A stretch of DNA of 19,921 nt from Lachnospiraceae bacterium (GCA_009774345.1 VSNR01000074.1:1-19921), one strand, 5' to 3'. Positions 7,018 to 14,792 are shown, counted from the first letter of the stretch. The notes: generated from the sequence alone by a model not told the origin. Numbers and translations: made by a program.

Positions 7018-7833
7018 TTATTCTACGCCAGACACGGTTATGATAATGTTTTCCGGTGAGATTGCGGTTTTTCTCTGTACGATGTCTATGATCTGGGCAG
7101 TCTGTGCCTCGGTGAGATTGCCGGCCTCCACCATGACATCTGCGGAATCACCGCTGATGCTCACCACGGTCTGCGTAAAGCCCTTTGCCTCAAGAAGCAT
7201 CTGCGCGTCGGACTCCTTCTGCGCGGTCTCTGTGAGGGTGATCATGCTGCTCACAGCTTCCTTTTTTGCCTCTTCTGTCAAATCCTCATTCTGGATGATC
7301 TCCATGAGCGATTCTTTATTCTGCGCCCTCGTCTGCTCCTTTAACAGCTTGGCGCCCGCTAAGGTTGACACGCCGGAAGCGCTGGTAAACACTGCCTCGC
7401 CCGGAATCTCCTGCTCTATGACGGTGGCGCCTGCCTCATCTGTGTTTGACGCAAGGGTTCCGTCCGCCGCATCATCCGATGCCTGCAACTCGGTCCCTGT
7501 AGCAGCCAGCGCGCTGTCTGATGCAGTGTCCATACCGCTGTTTAGATAATTCTCCGTAATCGTTGCGTCGTCAGAGTCCAGACTTGCAATGTCTGTGTCA
7601 GCTCCTGTTGCAGACGCATAATCTTTGATGGTTCCGTCGGTATCTTCCCTAAGCGATATGGCATACATATCTTCGTCAGAGATCTCATATGTAAGCTCAC
7701 TGCTGCTTCCGTCCACAGAGATAAAATCCTCTTCTCCAATCTTGGTGCCGGCAAAGTTGAGATAACCTGCTACTGCTATCATCACTGCCAGCGCCGTAAT
7801 CATAATCTGGTTCTTTCTTAATATTTTTTTCAC
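7018..7833 (-). CDS. spoIIIAH: Stage III sporulation protein AH
   Basis: SpoIIIAH is the mother-cell membrane protein whose extracellular YscJ/FliF-like domain binds forespore SpoIIQ across the engulfment septum. The sequence has a basic N terminus, one membrane segment (about residues 9-28) and a C-terminal domain from about residue 165 with the family pattern (EQTRAQNKESLMEIIQ, SDAQMLLEAKGF, ADVMVEAGNLTEAQTAQI). The middle, roughly residues 35-160, is a long Asp/Ala/Thr/Ser-rich low-complexity linker. I chose the GTG at 7833 because it gives the usual KKI-basic start; a TTG one codon upstream is also possible. AAGGA lies 9 nt before the GTG. It is the last gene of the operon, about 97 bp after spoIIIAG. 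I see no clear terminator after it. Confidence 0.93.
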   Translation of the reverse strand: MKKILRKNQIMITALAVMIAVAGYLNFAGTKIGEEDFISVDGSSSELTYEISDEDMYAISLREDTDGTIKDYASATGADTDIASLDSDDATITENYLNSGMDTASDSALAATGTELQASDDAADGTLASNTDEAGATVIEQEIPGEAVFTSASGVSTLAGAKLLKEQTRAQNKESLMEIIQNEDLTEEAKKEAVSSMITLTETAQKESDAQMLLEAKGFTQTVVSISGDSADVMVEAGNLTEAQTAQIIDIVQRKTAISPENIIITVSGVE

Positions 7834-7932
7834 CAAACCATATCCTTCCTATTGCTTCTCTTTGCTACTTCTATCTTATTCACCCTGTAGAGCTCTTAGA
7901 CTTATTATTTTAAAAATTTTTATGATGTCTCT

Positions 7933-8559
7933 CTACTCCATCAACAGGACTTCAATCTTGTTCGCCTCCACGCCGTACAGCGCCATCACAAGCCTGACAA
8001 TCTGAAGCCGGATGTTCTCATCCGCAGCGCCTTTTGCCGAGATCACCACGCCGTCGATAGACGGGCGCACGGTCTGTGCGATAAAGGGCACCTCACTGCC
8101 GCTCTCATTGACGGTATATACGGTGGACTCCTCTTTGCGCATCTCACTGTTTTCTCCGTTTGTTGCATTCGTCACAGGAACATCTTTCTCCACAATATAT
8201 TCCTGCGAATTTTTCATATAGATCAGCACTTTCACCTCACCGACGCCCGCGACGCTGGAGAGAAAGTCCTCTAACTCCTTCTCAAGTTCCTTTCGATAGG
8301 TATCCATACCGCCCATGTTTTCTCCATTGGCAGTTGTATATTCGGTTGCTGCTGTATCTGTATTTTCTGCACGCTGTTTTTTATTAGAAGGAGAACTCGA
8401 AGAAGAACTAGTGTTATTATTCCCTGTCGGCAGCAGTATGACATAGATTAAGATGCCGCTGAGAAAGAGAATGAGCATGGTCTCCTTGGTTGGCCGCTTT
8501 CTCCCGCCCTTACTGCTGCTGATCAGCGCCTGAAGCCCCTCCTGTATCCTGTTGAACAT
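7933..8559 (-). CDS. spoIIIAG: Stage III sporulation protein AG
   Basis: SpoIIIAG forms a large ring in the SpoIIIA-SpoIIQ feeding channel. The 208-residue product has a cytoplasmic basic N terminus, one membrane segment (about 27-45, MLILFLSGILIYVILL), a Ser/Asn linker (47-60) and a C-terminal ring-building domain (KELEDFLSSVAGVGEVKVLIYMKN, then DGVVISAKGA and a final helix LQIVRLVMALYGVEANKIEVL). I chose the ATG at 8559, not an upstream alternative, because GGAGGTGG sits 8 nt before it. The gene overlaps the spoIIIAF end by 50 bp. Confidence 0.93.
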   Translation of the reverse strand: MFNRIQEGLQALISSSKGGRKRPTKETMLILFLSGILIYVILLPTGNNNTSSSSSSPSNKKQRAENTDTAATEYTTANGENMGGMDTYRKELEKELEDFLSSVAGVGEVKVLIYMKNSQEYIVEKDVPVTNATNGENSEMRKEESTVYTVNESGSEVPFIAQTVRPSIDGVVISAKGAADENIRLQIVRLVMALYGVEANKIEVLLME

Positions 8560-8911
8560 CTTCGCCACCTCCATTCCCATTCCTTCTGTCATACTCCTCG
8601 TGCGCACCGCCTATAATCTCATCCTCCCACAGCTTCTTATAATAAGTCTCCCCCTCATCAATCCGGTCGGACGCTGTCATCTCCCGCCACTCCTTCTCCC
8701 AGCGCTCATAGAGTTGGTCTGCCTCCGAGAACTCATTCTCAACCTGCCCCGCGAAAGAAAAAATCACATTGCAGCAGATACACATTGTCAGCAGATAAGA
8801 AAATACCTTTAGATATTTTTGATAGGCACTTCCCTCTGTCAGCTGAATCAGACACTGGAAACAAATCACTGTGTACATGAGCCGCCGGACCTCCATTGCC
8901 AAATACTCCAT
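8510..8911 (-). CDS. spoIIIAF: Stage III sporulation protein AF (short form)
   Basis: Identified by position between spoIIIAE and spoIIIAG and by its two N-terminal membrane segments (about residues 9-24 and 33-52). The start at 8911 has AGGAGG 4-5 nt upstream, overlapping the spoIIIAE stop region; longer versions of the frame would lie inside spoIIIAE. The product is 133 residues, while Bacillus SpoIIIAF is about 206 and carries a C-terminal ring-building domain. Here the C-terminal 75 residues are highly charged, Gly/Gln-rich at the end, and show no obvious ring-building fold. Function in the SpoIIIA complex is inferred from position. Confidence 0.85.
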   Translation of the reverse strand: MEYLAMEVRRLMYTVICFQCLIQLTEGSAYQKYLKVFSYLLTMCICCNVIFSFAGQVENEFSEADQLYERWEKEWREMTASDRIDEGETYYKKLWEDEIIGGAHEEYDRRNGNGGGEDVQQDTGGASGADQQQ

Positions 8912-8919
8912 GATGCCTC

Positions 8920-9984
8920 CTAACTTGTTGCATTCGTAACAGCCGCTATTGTCACAAAAAATAACGTCGTGACTGTTATTAAGATGCGAAGCAGCATAAA
9001 TCCTGCCTCTGATATATACTCCACACACTTCATCATCTGTTTCTCGCCGCAGATGCTGCCCAGCGCGCCGCTCACGCGGATAATGAGAAGTATCATAAAG
9101 GATTTGATGACCGGCGCTGCGATGAGCAGTATCAATGCCACTAAGATCAGTACGCCCAGACTGTTTTTCACGGCGATTGCGGATGCCAGTGTCACGCTGG
9201 ACACAGATTCTATGACATCGCCAATTCCCGGAATAGCACCTGCTGTCTTTTGTATCACTGCATTGTTTGTCTTATCAACAACAGGTGTTATTATCACTTG
9301 CAGAATACTGCTGCCCGACATGACGACAATCATCATCTTGAGCACCCACTGCAACCCCTTCTTGATCAAGTCCATCAATCCCTTGAAGCGTTCCTCCCCC
9401 CATACACTTTCCACCACGCCAAGCATCACATAGCCCTCGACAACGGTTGTCAGGGAAGCCGCCACAATCCCTTCGATAAGGCACAGAAAGCCTAGGAGCA
9501 GCTTATAAAAGATCAGTGCTGTCAAACCAGACCCAGCCGCTGCAATGCAGATCATGTAGGCTGGAATCATCAGTTTCAGAAATTCGAGCATCTGTGTCAT
9601 CGCCTCCTCGACAATCCCCAGCACCTCATGAAACGCATTGATCAAAACCACGAGCTGACAGACAATGAAAAATGTCTTTGCCGCCTTTGCCGCCCCTTCA
9701 TTCTTGAGCGCTGACATCAGATTGCTCACCAGCGCTACGAGGATAAACAGCACCAGCACAGAGACAAACAGCCGTCTCCAATCATCAAAAACTCCTGTTA
9801 TCGTTCCGGCAATATACCGCCAGAACAGCGCTGGGTCCAGTGCCCAGTTGCCTTTTAACACATCCTCTATAAAGTCCATCGAGTCTGTCGTTCTCCCCGG
9901 GAGTAAATCCCTCAGGAGATTGTCCAGCACACTCAGATCCGGGAGAATATCCAGCTCCTGCCATAAACTTGTCTCCTGACTCAT
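8920..9984 (-). CDS. spoIIIAE: Stage III sporulation protein AE
   Basis: The large polytopic membrane protein of the SpoIIIA complex. The 354-residue product starts with a soluble region of about 70 residues, followed by a series of hydrophobic segments (LFVSVLVLFILVALVSNLM, FFIVCQLVVLINAF, IPAYMICIAAAGSGL and others to the C terminus). Family motifs include the region around KTAGAIPGIGDVIESVSSVTLASA and the C-terminal IKSFMILLIIRVSGAL. The ATG overlaps the spoIIIAD stop as ATGA, the usual mark of translational coupling. It is slightly shorter than the Bacillus protein at the N terminus. Confidence 0.94.
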   Translation of the reverse strand: MSQETSLWQELDILPDLSVLDNLLRDLLPGRTTDSMDFIEDVLKGNWALDPALFWRYIAGTITGVFDDWRRLFVSVLVLFILVALVSNLMSALKNEGAAKAAKTFFIVCQLVVLINAFHEVLGIVEEAMTQMLEFLKLMIPAYMICIAAAGSGLTALIFYKLLLGFLCLIEGIVAASLTTVVEGYVMLGVVESVWGEERFKGLMDLIKKGLQWVLKMMIVVMSGSSILQVIITPVVDKTNNAVIQKTAGAIPGIGDVIESVSSVTLASAIAVKNSLGVLILVALILLIAAPVIKSFMILLIIRVSGALGSICGEKQMMKCVEYISEAGFMLLRILITVTTLFFVTIAAVTNATS

Positions 9985-10361
9985 CGCATCATTCCCTCTA
10001 ACATGTCGATCATAATTCTTATAACCGGAAAGCCTGCCACCATAATTGCTACTTTGCCAAAAAGCTCTATGTGATTGCTGAGCGCTGCATATCCTGAGTC
10101 TTTGCACAGATTCGCCGCAAAGTCACACACATACGTGATTCCAATAATTTTTAGCAGCAGCGATATGTAGGCAATATTTCCGCCCAGTATCGATTCCCAG
10201 CTCTCCAATTCCTCCACAGCATTGCCCAATATAGTCAAAATCCGTATTGCGATGAAGAAGCTCACAAGCATGATGATCAACACCGCAAACTCCGGCTTGT
10301 CTTTCTTGATAATCAGCGCTGCAAACAACCCTGCTATGGCGAGCACACAAATCTGAATCAT
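9981..10361 (-). CDS. spoIIIAD: Stage III sporulation protein AD
   Basis: A 126-residue membrane protein of the SpoIIIA complex, related to SpoIIIAC in its first half. It has several hydrophobic segments (IQICVLAIAGLFAALII, FAVLIIMLVSFFIAIRIL, YISLLLKIIGITYVCDFA) and the conserved motif DFAANLCKDSGYAALSNHIELFGKVAI. The ATG at 10361 is preferred because GGAGG lies 6 nt upstream and the family starts here; a longer frame to 10400 would run into spoIIIAC. It overlaps spoIIIAE by 4 bp. Confidence 0.94.
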   Translation of the reverse strand: MIQICVLAIAGLFAALIIKKDKPEFAVLIIMLVSFFIAIRILTILGNAVEELESWESILGGNIAYISLLLKIIGITYVCDFAANLCKDSGYAALSNHIELFGKVAIMVAGFPVIRIMIDMLEGMMR

Positions 10362-10389
10362 CCAATGCCTCCGTTTTCCCAAACCCCTG

Positions 10390-10584
10390 TCACAGGGCAA
10401 ATAAATCCTGTATCATTTCAAACAACTGGTATATATATGGTACAATCCACGAAAGCACCAGCACCAAGCCTGCAAGGCTGATCAGAAATGCATGTTCCTC
10501 CCTGCCGCTGTGCTTCAATACCTGACCCAGTATCGTGATCAGGATACCAACTGCCGCGATCTTAAATATCAGACTGACTTCCAT
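10390..10584 (-). CDS. spoIIIAC: Stage III sporulation protein AC
   Basis: A 64-residue protein with two membrane segments, starting MEVSLIFKIAAVGI, with the family motif LKHSGREEHAFLISLAGL in the middle. Together with SpoIIIAD it forms part of the SpoIIIA membrane complex. Several in-frame starts exist (GTG 10602, ATG 10596, 10590, 10584). The family N terminus, a Met followed by EV(D/S)LIFKIA, favours the ATG at 10584, which has GGGG close upstream. It lies between spoIIIAB and spoIIIAD in the standard order. Confidence 0.93.
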   Translation of the reverse strand: MEVSLIFKIAAVGILITILGQVLKHSGREEHAFLISLAGLVLVLSWIVPYIYQLFEMIQDLFAL

Positions 10585-10608
10585 TTTCATCCCCATTTCC
10601 ACTGTTTA

Positions 10609-11130
10609 TCACAAAAATAATATAATGCACAAAATTCCTGTAAGCGTGCTAAGTGCCTTGATCAGCCTGCTGTTCTCGTTCTTTTTTGCCGTAAGCCTGT
10701 CTATCTCACTGTCCAGCTCTGTCACAAACAGTCCCAGCGCTTCCGCCTGAAGCTGTTCTCCCTCATACTCAAAGCAGGTTCCCATCTTTAACAGATATGT
10801 TTTTGCGGTCTGTGAAAGCTCCGTTTTGTCCTGCCTGTCATAAACCGCCTCATTCCACAGCTGTACCAGTGACTTGCCGTCCCGCTCTCTCATCCTCTGT
10901 GCAATCTCCTCAAGAAACAGATGATACGGCGGTTCTGCTTTGGGTGCAATCAGGTCAAAAATCTCTTCCATCGGTCTGTGCAGATATGTAATCTCCCCAA
11001 TCATATACAAAAGAATCTGTTTTTGCTGTTTTAAGAGTGCAATATCATGGTTCATCTCCCCGCAGAGTGACCATCCAAATCCAAGTGCACCTGTCATCAC
11101 GCAGGCGCCTGCAATAAGCTTCTGCCACAT
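10609..11130 (-). CDS. spoIIIAB: Stage III sporulation protein AB
   Basis: A 173-residue protein with an N-terminal hydrophobic segment (LIAGACVMTGALGFGWSL), a long helical middle domain and a C-terminal membrane segment (ALSTLTGILCIILFL). This layout resembles the type II secretion GspF domain relationship described for the family. Family motifs seen are LLYMIGEITYLHRPMEEIF near residue 40 and the C-terminal KKNENSRLIKALSTLTG. The gene overlaps the end of spoIIIAA by 34 bp, implying translational coupling. SpoIIIAB is thought to link the SpoIIIAA ATPase to the membrane complex. Confidence 0.94.
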   Translation of the reverse strand: MWQKLIAGACVMTGALGFGWSLCGEMNHDIALLKQQKQILLYMIGEITYLHRPMEEIFDLIAPKAEPPYHLFLEEIAQRMRERDGKSLVQLWNEAVYDRQDKTELSQTAKTYLLKMGTCFEYEGEQLQAEALGLFVTELDSEIDRLTAKKNENSRLIKALSTLTGILCIILFL

Positions 11131-12035
11131 AAGCTGTTCCCCTCCCTGTCATAGATTTCAAAATACCTGTCCATCTGTTCATTCATGGACAGCACAATGA
11201 ACCTTTCGATCAACCCCAGATGAAGCAGCTTCTCCATCTCGGTCTTATTTCTGATATCCTTGATAGACGTCCCATGCACGGTTGCCAAAATGCTGCATCC
11301 GCTCACTCCTGCGTGGAGAATTGCCTCTGCATCCGCGCTTCTGCCAATCTCATCAATTGCGATGACGCGCGGCGCAAAAGTCCGCACCAGTATGGAAATT
11401 CCCTGCTGCTTGTCACCGCCTGTAATAACATCTGTTCTCTCTCCACAGTCCAGCATGGCGCTTCCTCTGTAAGCCCCCGCAATCTCCCCCCTCTCATCAA
11501 TGACGCCGACATTGCATCCCTGATAACCGGAAGTCCCATTTGATAACAGGCGTATGGTATCTCTGAGCAGTGTTGTCTTCCCCACACCCGGCGGCGAGAT
11601 AATCAACGTGTTTAACGGTGTCCTCTCTCTGGAACGATACAGATACTTGATAATCTTTCCTGCAATTTCCTTCTGCTCATGCGCCAGCCTGATATTCATA
11701 TAGCGGATATACTTTGCGATAAAGCGTCCATTCTCCGCTGTTGTAAGTTCCCCCGTAATGCCGATACGGTGTCCTCCCTCAACCATCATATAACCTTGTT
11801 TGCGCTCCTCCTCATAGGCATACACAGAGTCATGGCACAGATACCGAAACAGTTCTTCCATCTCCCGCTCACCATACCGAAACGGCAGTGTGCGCTCCCT
11901 GCCGCAAAACACCTTGACTGGCTGGTTGACCCGCAGCCTGATTTCCTGTATCTGCTCAAATTCCAATCCGCACCGCTCCCAGTCCCCCCTCAGCCGCTGC
12001 GGAAAAAACTGCAAAATTCTGTTCCCTGCTGCCAT
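11097..12035 (-). CDS. spoIIIAA: Stage III sporulation protein AA, ATPase
   Basis: The cytoplasmic ATPase of the SpoIIIA channel, related to type II/IV secretion ATPases. The 312-residue product has the Walker A motif PPGVGKTT (148-155) and Walker B VIAIDEIG (224-231, Asp228/Glu229), plus the family stretches GVIDERGEIAGAYRG and ILATVHG. A longer frame starts at an ATG at 12077, but that ATG coincides with the predicted transcription start of the SigE promoter and has no usable ribosome binding site. The ATG at 12035 has AAGGGGG 8 nt upstream and gives the normal length (Bacillus about 307). It is the first gene of the eight-gene operon. Confidence 0.95.
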   Translation of the reverse strand: MAAGNRILQFFPQRLRGDWERCGLEFEQIQEIRLRVNQPVKVFCGRERTLPFRYGEREMEELFRYLCHDSVYAYEEERKQGYMMVEGGHRIGITGELTTAENGRFIAKYIRYMNIRLAHEQKEIAGKIIKYLYRSRERTPLNTLIISPPGVGKTTLLRDTIRLLSNGTSGYQGCNVGVIDERGEIAGAYRGSAMLDCGERTDVITGGDKQQGISILVRTFAPRVIAIDEIGRSADAEAILHAGVSGCSILATVHGTSIKDIRNKTEMEKLLHLGLIERFIVLSMNEQMDRYFEIYDREGNSLCGRSLLQAPA

Positions 12036-12082
12036 GCTGCATTCCCCCTTTATCTGGTAGTCCACATCGTAGTCCATACCTC

Positions 12083-12110
12083 AATATATGTCCAAAAATC
12101 TAAAATATGA
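12083..12110 (-). promoter_or_regulatory. SigE-type mother-cell promoter of the spoIIIA operon
   Basis: On the minus strand TCATATT (12110-12104), a 13-bp spacer and CATATATT (12090-12083). The -35 matches the Bacillus SigE consensus KMATATT exactly, and the -10 differs from CATACAHT at one position. The predicted start is near 12076, about 41 nt before the spoIIIAA ATG. SigE control of spoIIIA is established in Bacillus; here it is inferred from the sequence. Confidence 0.75.
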
Positions 12111-12117
12111 ACACTGG

Positions 12118-12147
12118 CAAAAAAATAAGGGAGTAAAAACTCCCTTA
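12118..12147 (-). terminator. Intrinsic terminator after the NSS transporter gene
   Basis: On the minus strand an 8-bp perfect stem TAAGGGAG/CTCCCTTA (12147-12140 with 12133-12126), a six-base loop and a run of seven T (12125-12119). It lies about 10 bp after the transporter stop and insulates the spoIIIA operon from it. Confidence 0.9.
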
Positions 12148-12156
12148 GATTTACAA

Positions 12157-13563
12157 TTAAATCACGGTCAGAATCCCAACCGACTTCAACAGCAAAATGA
12201 CTAACAAAACCGGCGCAATATACTGAATCATCACGACATAGAGCTGCTTTCTGCCAAATCTGCTTCCAGACTTCTCTACCTCGTCAATGACCGTTTTGGG
12301 TTTCAGTACCCAGCCAATCAGAATACAGGTTCCGATAGCAACCAGCGGCATCAGCAGATTGTTGCTGATGTAATCCATAATATCCAGAATCTGTGCGACC
12401 GCCCCGTTTGGCAGTTTGAACTCAAAATACAGTACATTGTATCCCAGACATACAATCACGCCGCCAATCACGGCGATAATGGTCTCGACCGCTGCCGCCT
12501 TGGTGCGCGTCATATGAAATTTGTCCATAAAACTTGACACGACTGCCTCCATGACAGACACGGCACTCGTGATCGCCGCAAACAACACCATCGCAAAGAA
12601 CAGACAGCCTACAAGATTTCCAATACGCCCCATCGAGGCAAAAACCTTCGGCAGCGACACAAACATCAGACTCGGTCCCGACGCTGCCATTCCCTCTCTG
12701 CCCATAAAGGTATACACTGCGGGAATAATCATCACACCCGCCAGAAATGCCACAGCTGTATCAAAAATTTCTATCTGGTTAATCGATTTCACCAGATTGG
12801 CATCATCCTTCACATAAGAGCCATACGCAACCATAATGCCCATGGCTACACTGAGACTGAAAAACAGCTGCCCCATCGCATCGAGCAGCACGGTGAAAAA
12901 TCCCTTCACAGTCATTCCGCTCAAATCTGGAATCACATAGATCTGAAAGCCCTCCATGCCGGTTCTTGCCACTCCGGTCTCATCCTCATAGTGAATCGTC
13001 AGGGAAAAGAACGCAATGCCCACCACCAGCAGCAGCAATAATGGCATCAGTACTTTCGAGGAGGACTCAATTCCCTTATTGATGCCGCGAAACACAATAA
13101 ACGCCACCATAAGCAGGAAAACAAGCAGCAGCACAATCGGCTGCCAAGACCCGGTAATAAAACCTGTAAAATAACCATCCTCTGCTGCGGCAGTCCCGCC
13201 GCCTGTCAGATAGGCGAGAAAATACTTTACTACCCATCCGCCGATCACACAGTAATACGGCATGATAATAACCGGCACAAGACATGCAAACACGCCGAGA
13301 AATCCCCATTTAGGACTTAATTTGGCATATGCAGTCAGCGGGCTCTGCTTTGTCTTTCTTCCGATTGCGATCTCTGTCGTGAGCAGTGTAAATCCAAACG
13401 TGAGTGCCAGTATCAGGTAAATCACCAAAAATAATCCGCCGCCATCCTTCGCTGCCAGATACGGAAACCGCCAGATATTGCCCAGACCGACCGCGCTTCC
13501 CGCCGCTGTCAGCACAAAGCCAAGAGAGCCTGAAAACGAATTTCTATTCTTTTCTTTTTTCAT
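12157..13563 (-). CDS. Sodium-dependent transporter, neurotransmitter:sodium symporter (NSS) family
   Basis: A 468-residue inner-membrane protein of the LeuT fold with about eleven or twelve hydrophobic segments. The first helix carries the family signature GSAVGLGNIWRFPY (22-35), including Asn29 of the sodium-binding site and the conserved Arg32; further family stretches are GGVIVCLGYN and the helix 6 region LDAMGQLFFSLSVAMG. Such bacterial transporters import amino acids or amines with sodium; the substrate cannot be read from the sequence. The gene begins 8 bp after the stop of the 192-residue unknown protein, with AGGA 6 nt before its ATG. Both are therefore expected to use the promoter at 14220-14248, and a strong terminator follows. 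Confidence 0.93.
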   Translation of the reverse strand: MKKEKNRNSFSGSLGFVLTAAGSAVGLGNIWRFPYLAAKDGGGLFLVIYLILALTFGFTLLTTEIAIGRKTKQSPLTAYAKLSPKWGFLGVFACLVPVIIMPYYCVIGGWVVKYFLAYLTGGGTAAAEDGYFTGFITGSWQPIVLLLVFLLMVAFIVFRGINKGIESSSKVLMPLLLLLVVGIAFFSLTIHYEDETGVARTGMEGFQIYVIPDLSGMTVKGFFTVLLDAMGQLFFSLSVAMGIMVAYGSYVKDDANLVKSINQIEIFDTAVAFLAGVMIIPAVYTFMGREGMAASGPSLMFVSLPKVFASMGRIGNLVGCLFFAMVLFAAITSAVSVMEAVVSSFMDKFHMTRTKAAAVETIIAVIGGVIVCLGYNVLYFEFKLPNGAVAQILDIMDYISNNLLMPLVAIGTCILIGWVLKPKTVIDEVEKSGSRFGRKQLYVVMIQYIAPVLLVILLLKSVGILTVI

Positions 13564-13571
13564 GATAAATC

Positions 13572-14150
13572 CTACGCCTCCTCAAATTCATACGGATACC
13601 CCAGCTTCCGCATAAAATCCGCCATCTGCCATTCTCCATACCCAAACTCATCATCATCGTATGCAATATCCTCCATATCGCCCAGATCATCCTCCCAGCG
13701 CACAAGATACTTCTCGATGTCCGCCCTCTCCACATGGAAATACTTCGCAATCACATCTGCATTTCCTTTGGACGCTTCGATCACTTCCTCTGACACTTCC
13801 TCAAAATAGCCCGGCTGCGGATTGAATTTGTCTACCAGTTCTCCATTGTCAAACAAAGCATATGCCCAGAAATCCCCATCATATATGTAAAGCAGCATCA
13901 CAACCTTGCCATAATCACTGCTGATTGCCTCCGCAAGATCGTCATAGCCAATGCACTCCTCATTAATCAAAATACTCACGCCGTTCGCATACTCTCTGTA
14001 CTGGCATTGATCCGCATACAGCTCTGTAATTTGATATGCCGCCTCATCGTTCTCCTGATTAGAATACGCTTCTTCAACTGCCTTTACGATTGACCGCGCT
14101 TCTGCTTCCTTACACCCCGGTATGATGACCGTCTCCAAAAATAATCCCAT
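13572..14150 (-). CDS. Acidic protein of unknown function, 192 residues
   Basis: I do not recognise this family. The protein is soluble, starts MGLFLETVIIPGC, and is strongly acidic, especially near the C terminus (DDLGDMEDIAYDDDEFGYGEW). It has no signal peptide, membrane segment or catalytic motif that I can identify. Its size and acidity recall immunity or SMI1/KNR4-like proteins, but no toxin gene is next to it, so this is only a resemblance. The ATG has GGAGGG 6 nt upstream. It is followed after 8 bp by the NSS transporter gene, so the two probably share one mRNA, an unusual pairing. A SigA promoter with a leader dyad lies upstream. Confidence 0.85.
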   Translation of the reverse strand: MGLFLETVIIPGCKEAEARSIVKAVEEAYSNQENDEAAYQITELYADQCQYREYANGVSILINEECIGYDDLAEAISSDYGKVVMLLYIYDGDFWAYALFDNGELVDKFNPQPGYFEEVSEEVIEASKGNADVIAKYFHVERADIEKYLVRWEDDLGDMEDIAYDDDEFGYGEWQMADFMRKLGYPYEFEEA

Positions 14151-14180
14151 CGTTATCCCTCCATTTTTGTCTGTCGTTTA

Positions 14181-14196
14181 TACACAATCCTGTGTA
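14181..14196. repeat. Short dyad in the leader of the 192-residue gene
   Basis: TACACA (14181-14186) and TGTGTA (14191-14196) form a perfect 6-bp inverted repeat with a four-base spacer, about 17-32 nt after the predicted transcription start. It could be a repressor site or a small leader hairpin. The sequence alone does not decide. Confidence 0.35.
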
Positions 14197-14219
14197 CCGT
14201 TCGCAGCACAGTTGTTATA

Positions 14220-14248
14220 AGTATACTATCTTGCGGGGCATATGTAAA
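14220..14248 (-). promoter_or_regulatory. SigA-type promoter for the 192-residue protein and NSS transporter
   Basis: On the minus strand TTTACA (14248-14243), a 17-bp spacer and TATACT (14225-14220): five of six matches in each hexamer. Predicted start near 14213 gives a leader of about 63 nt. Confidence 0.75.
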
Positions 14249-14275
14249 TCATAATTTCTAAAAAGCACACACCTG

Positions 14276-14710
14276 CTACCGTCTATTATTATCATCATAC
14301 AATTTTTTCCAGTAGTCGTCTTTTATTGTCACTTTCCCATACTGGGGAAGTACAATATTATCCGTTAAAAAATCATATTGAATCAATTCATGTGTATGAT
14401 TCAAATCATATTCCAATTGAGGCTCTTTAGGATAATATCCTGTCTGATTAATAATATTCCATTCATCTGAACTCTTTCCCAGATATTCCTCCAAGCTTTT
14501 TAATAAAATCTCAAAATTATCATAATTAATAAAATAAGTTATACCTGCCTCATCATATCCATATACATCAAATTCAATACAAACCTGCCGTTCGTTCATC
14601 ATGGTGATTGTTTCCACATAACCAGTGTATTTACTGCTCAATTCGCAATATACTGTTACAGTTTTTGATGCGCCGGTTTTCAAATATCGTTTTATATCGC
14701 TTAATTCCAT
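14276..14710 (-). CDS. Protein of unknown function, 144 residues, AT-rich gene
   Basis: I do not recognise this family. The product is soluble, rich in Tyr, Asp, Glu and Asn, without signal peptide or membrane segment. The section YFINYDNFEILLKSLEEYL followed by DEWNIINQTGYYPKEP resembles the general style of contact-dependent toxin immunity proteins, which is a weak hint only. By eye the gene is clearly richer in A and T than the sporulation and metabolic genes around it, which suggests recent acquisition. Only a weak purine stretch (AAAGAG) precedes its ATG. It lies 76 bp after the 43-residue ORF and may be read from the promoter at 14941-14969. Confidence 0.75.
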   Translation of the reverse strand: MELSDIKRYLKTGASKTVTVYCELSSKYTGYVETITMMNERQVCIEFDVYGYDEAGITYFINYDNFEILLKSLEEYLGKSSDEWNIINQTGYYPKEPQLEYDLNHTHELIQYDFLTDNIVLPQYGKVTIKDDYWKKLYDDNNRR

Positions 14711-14768
14711 ATCTTTTTACTCTTTTTTAAAAACGTGAATTCATGAAAAGATCCTTTTATATCTCAGC

Positions 14769-14792
14769 AATTGATATTTCAATATATCAATT
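14769..14792. repeat. AT-rich inverted repeat between two small genes
   Basis: AATTGATAT (14769-14777) and ATATCAATT (14784-14792) are a perfect 9-bp inverted repeat around a six-base loop. The right arm contains the stop codon of the 43-residue ORF. No T-run follows on either strand, so it is more likely an operator or processing hairpin than a terminator. Confidence 0.45.

Noticed and set aside
7040..7549. Plus-strand open frame (169 codons) inside spoIIIAH
   Set aside because: It is antisense to the low-complexity linker of SpoIIIAH, has no motif, and is explained by the repetitive Asp/Ala/Thr codons.
12036..12077. Earlier start (ATG at 12077) for spoIIIAA
   Set aside because: It coincides with the predicted SigE transcription start, has GAGGT touching the start codon, and would add residues not found in the family.
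14245..14277. Possible terminator after the 144-residue gene
   Set aside because: The stem is only four pairs (AGCA/TGCT) before a run of five T, too weak to call.
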